In this document: one piece after another, positions 61,741-64,000 of the stretch
How positions within the stretch are numbered: the first letter of the stretch is position 1
How the letters are laid out: each line of letters opens with the position of its first letter
Assembly: GCA_033060915.1 (NCBI GenBank)
Contig: CM065394.1
Span: 15,463,501 to 15,527,500, forward strand
DNA: 64,000 nt
Direction: 5' to 3'
Source of the DNA: Euryodendron excelsum
Lineage: Eukaryota; Streptophyta; Magnoliopsida; Ericales; Pentaphylacaceae
Position numbers and translations under genes: made by a program
Notes under the pieces: generated by a model
The model's input: the letters and a program-made list of their open reading frames with translations, nothing else
What the model was told of the DNA's origin: nothing
The model's database searches: none

Positions 61741-62815
61741 GAACCTCGTTTGTAACTGGCCCTTACAACACCTGTTATTTTGCCACAAAACACAAACTGG
61801 GTACCCCCACGATATCACAAGCACATGTCACAGACAAACACAAGAGAATCCGTGCACATTTTCAAGGTTTTCAAAATTTTCAACATAGGTTCTATTTTCC
61901 AAAAATTCAAGGATTTTCAAAATCATTGCAAAAATCTTTGAAAGTCACTCAAAATGTTTTTAAAAATATTCTCATGTTTTTTTTAAGTGTCAAATTCAAA
62001 TATTTTCATCAATTTCTCAATTTTTTTTATTTATCAATTATTTTTCTATTCTTCAAAAAATAAAAAATTAAAAAAAGTTTTCAAAAATCATAAAATTTCA
62101 TACGATTATTCAACACATTTTTCTAAGGCACATGATGCAAAAATCTAGTCTAAAAACCCAATACCCAAGGTTGTAGGAGTAAATTTTCAACTCCTGCAGA
62201 ATCTCCCTTTGCATAAACATGCCAAAACTATCAAAACTCAATCAAAAGAGTATCGAAACATGAAAGCAACATCATCAGAGTGTTCAAAATACATCAAAAC
62301 ATCAATTTCAACTATTTGCACGACTCAAACAAAGTTCTACATATCGAAATCAACACAAAACAAAAAAACTTACCTCTTGGAGTTCTCCAGCAAAGTCTTC
62401 GTCTCTAGCGACTATTCCAACGTTGGTGACAACTTTTGGTAACTCTTCGGCATCCCCCGAGTTTACCCCTTCAATACTTAAGATTTTCGTCTTGCAAAAC
62501 ACTCGAAAATCTCTCACGCACTCTCAAAATCTCTCGCAAAGTCGCGGACTTCGAATAAGAAGTTTGTTGGTTTTAATCCTAGGCTTGGCACAACTAGCAG
62601 TGGTGCCAAGGAAAATTTAAGCCTGGGGCCACTACTAGTGGCATCACAGATAAATTCTAGGCAATTTGCCACTTTTCCCACTAAAATCCGATTTCAAATG
62701 GCCTCTGGGGCTAAATCACCATTTTCAAGATCCAGTCTTCAAAAACTTCCAAATTTCATCCCTCTGATTGCCTGACGGACAATATGGGATTCTTACTTTA
62801 TCGTTTTCTACCTTT
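61741..62815 (+). other. 3' internal end of the plus-strand element, truncated
   Basis: No gene is recognised. The last 100 bases (62,720-62,815, with AATATGGGATTCTTACTTTATCGTTTTCTACC) align with the minus-strand sequence next to LTR C (42,950-43,060, ATGGGACCCTTACATTATTG). This shows that the 3' LTR of the plus-strand element should have started about 30 bp further on. Instead LTR D begins at 62,816, so the element is cut there by another insertion. Confidence 0.6.
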
Positions 62816-64000
62816 TGTCGCGTCCAGATTTTTTGCACTCGAGGAATACTCACACAAGTGGAAAAAATGTTGTACTCTCTCGTTAGAACTCACTCTCCTA
62901 GAAGAATGAGTGCGACTAGGTTTGAATTAAAAATTAATTTTGAATAAAGGGCTTTTGGAAAAAGATTGGAGTCGCCACCTAACTTGATTAAGGTGAGTTA
63001 GGTCACCTAAAGACTAAGAATAATCCGAAGACTACACTTAGGATTTTTTAAAAATGATTTCAAAAATATCTCCTCAAGATAGGGTTTTTAAGAAAAACAG
63101 GTTGTTTAGCAACCTTTAGAAAATATTTAGCCCTTTTTGAAAAATAACTCCGTTTTGGTCTTTGAAAACAGTGATTCTAGGTTCGGAGGTTGGTTACGTG
63201 TAGGGAAAACGTACTAAGCCATCACCCTACCCCGCCCTTTCGGTACCTACATGTCAATCTACCCTAGATTTACCTACGAGAGTCTTTAATAACCAATGTT
63301 CAATCCTATTTACTTTAGAAAAATAATGTTTAAAAACTTTCATGATGCATGATATGCAAGTGCAATAAAAGAGAGTTGGAAAATAGATTTAGAAATTGAT
63401 TTGGAAAGAAATTGATTTGATTTAAAAAGAAAGAGATAGAAGCTTGAATTTGAAAATTGAAATTGAAGATTGAAAATAGAAATAGATCATAGAATTGGAA
63501 ACTTGAAGAAAATTGTAGGATTGGAGATTGGAAAGAAATTGTAGAAATAGAAATTTAAAAAATGTTATGGAATTTGAGATTTGAAAAATGTTATGACCGC
63601 ACCCATAAGGTTTGCTTACGTATCCTTTTGGAGGAATCAGGTCAGTCGTAGTTCGGACAAGAGTCCGATTGAAAATAGAAGAGTTGATTAGAAGAAAGAG
63701 ATTGAATTGGAAATTGGATTGAATTTGAATTTAGAATATAAGATTGGAAATTGGAATTTGGAATTTTGGAATTGAAAAGATTGAATTTTGATTTAAAAAG
63801 ATAGAACTTGGAAGAGAGATTTAGACTTGTTTTGGAAAGATGGGGGTTTAAGAAACCTAGACTTAGGAAAGAGAAGGGACATAGGAAAGATTTGACTTGG
63901 AAGAGTTTTAGGAAAAGATTTGACTTGACTTGAAAGAGTTTCAGGAAAGATTAGATTTAGAAATGGTTCGAATTAGGAAAGTTCCGTTTAGGAAAGTGTC
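62816..64000 (-). mobile_element. Minus-strand Tat/Ogre-like LTR, partial (LTR D)
   Basis: Begins (as the 3' end on the minus strand) at TGTCGCGTCCAG and follows LTR C closely: TTTTTTGCACTCGAGGAATA, CTCTCGTTAGAACTCA, GGAGTCGCCACCTAACTTGA at 62,969, GGTTGGTTACGTGTAGGGAA at 63,188 and TTGCTTACGTATCC at 63,607. There is no primer-binding site at its edge, so it is probably the 3' LTR of a separate element whose body lies beyond the window. CCTTT at 62,811-62,815 would be its target duplication. Confidence 0.75.

Noticed and set aside
62816..64000. LTR D as the 5' LTR of the minus-strand element of LTR C
   Set aside because: A 5' LTR would have a primer-binding site next to 62,816. Instead the adjacent sequence matches the 3' internal end of the plus-strand element.

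Overview
This window is plant nuclear DNA made almost entirely of transposable elements. I found no intact host gene. The evidence for a flowering plant, probably a dicot, is the combination of an En/Spm-type CACTA DNA transposon, a LINE tail with a plant-type RNase H domain, and several nested Ty3/gypsy LTR retrotransposons of the Tat/Ogre type. All of it sits in AT-rich sequence with long microsatellites. I cannot name the species.

Left part (1-30,867). After a short flank with a decayed LINE tail (about 735-1320, minus strand), a very long CACTA element runs from 1348 to 30,864 (29.5 kb). It begins CACTACAACAA, ends TTGTTGTAGTG, and has the 3-bp direct repeat AGT on both sides. Both ends carry dense subterminal TTTGTCACAATA-like repeats. 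Inside are two minus-strand transposon genes. One is a TNP2/TnpD-like transposase (8833-12649, four exons), broken by two in-frame stops. The other is a smaller PF03004-type gene (6058-7718, six predicted exons) whose frame is open throughout. Upstream of the transposase lie five tandem copies of a 660-bp unit that includes the transposase start region. Further right are a triplicated 500-bp repeat, an exon-like fragment that may be captured host sequence, and about 10 kb of a 171-bp satellite with higher-order structure, followed by older, diverged monomers.

Middle (30,868-32,232). Single-copy-looking AT-rich flank with a 28-base G run and a TC microsatellite. No gene is recognised.

Right part (32,233-64,000). 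This is a stack of nested Tat/Ogre-like elements with LTRs of 4-5 kb: a plus-strand LTR cut short (32,233-36,717); a minus-strand element with its 3' LTR at 36,718-42,913, itself split by a 1.9-kb solo LTR of another family (38,681-40,614, 5-bp TSD TATCT) and with decayed internal DNA to 48,721; a plus-strand element starting at 48,722 with 5' LTR, primer-binding site, leader and a broken gag, followed by no visible protease, reverse transcriptase or integrase, then an antisense ORF (58,378-60,202) and a 3' repeat array, cut at 62,815; and the end of a further minus-strand LTR (62,816 onward).

How the parts relate. The two CACTA genes would together mobilise the element: the large protein cuts, and the small one would bind the subterminal repeats. 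Only the small one still reads open here. The gag-plus-antisense-ORF element could only have moved with enzymes supplied by a relative. The most unusual object is the combination of 171-bp satellite, amplified promoter and possible captured exons inside one CACTA transposon.
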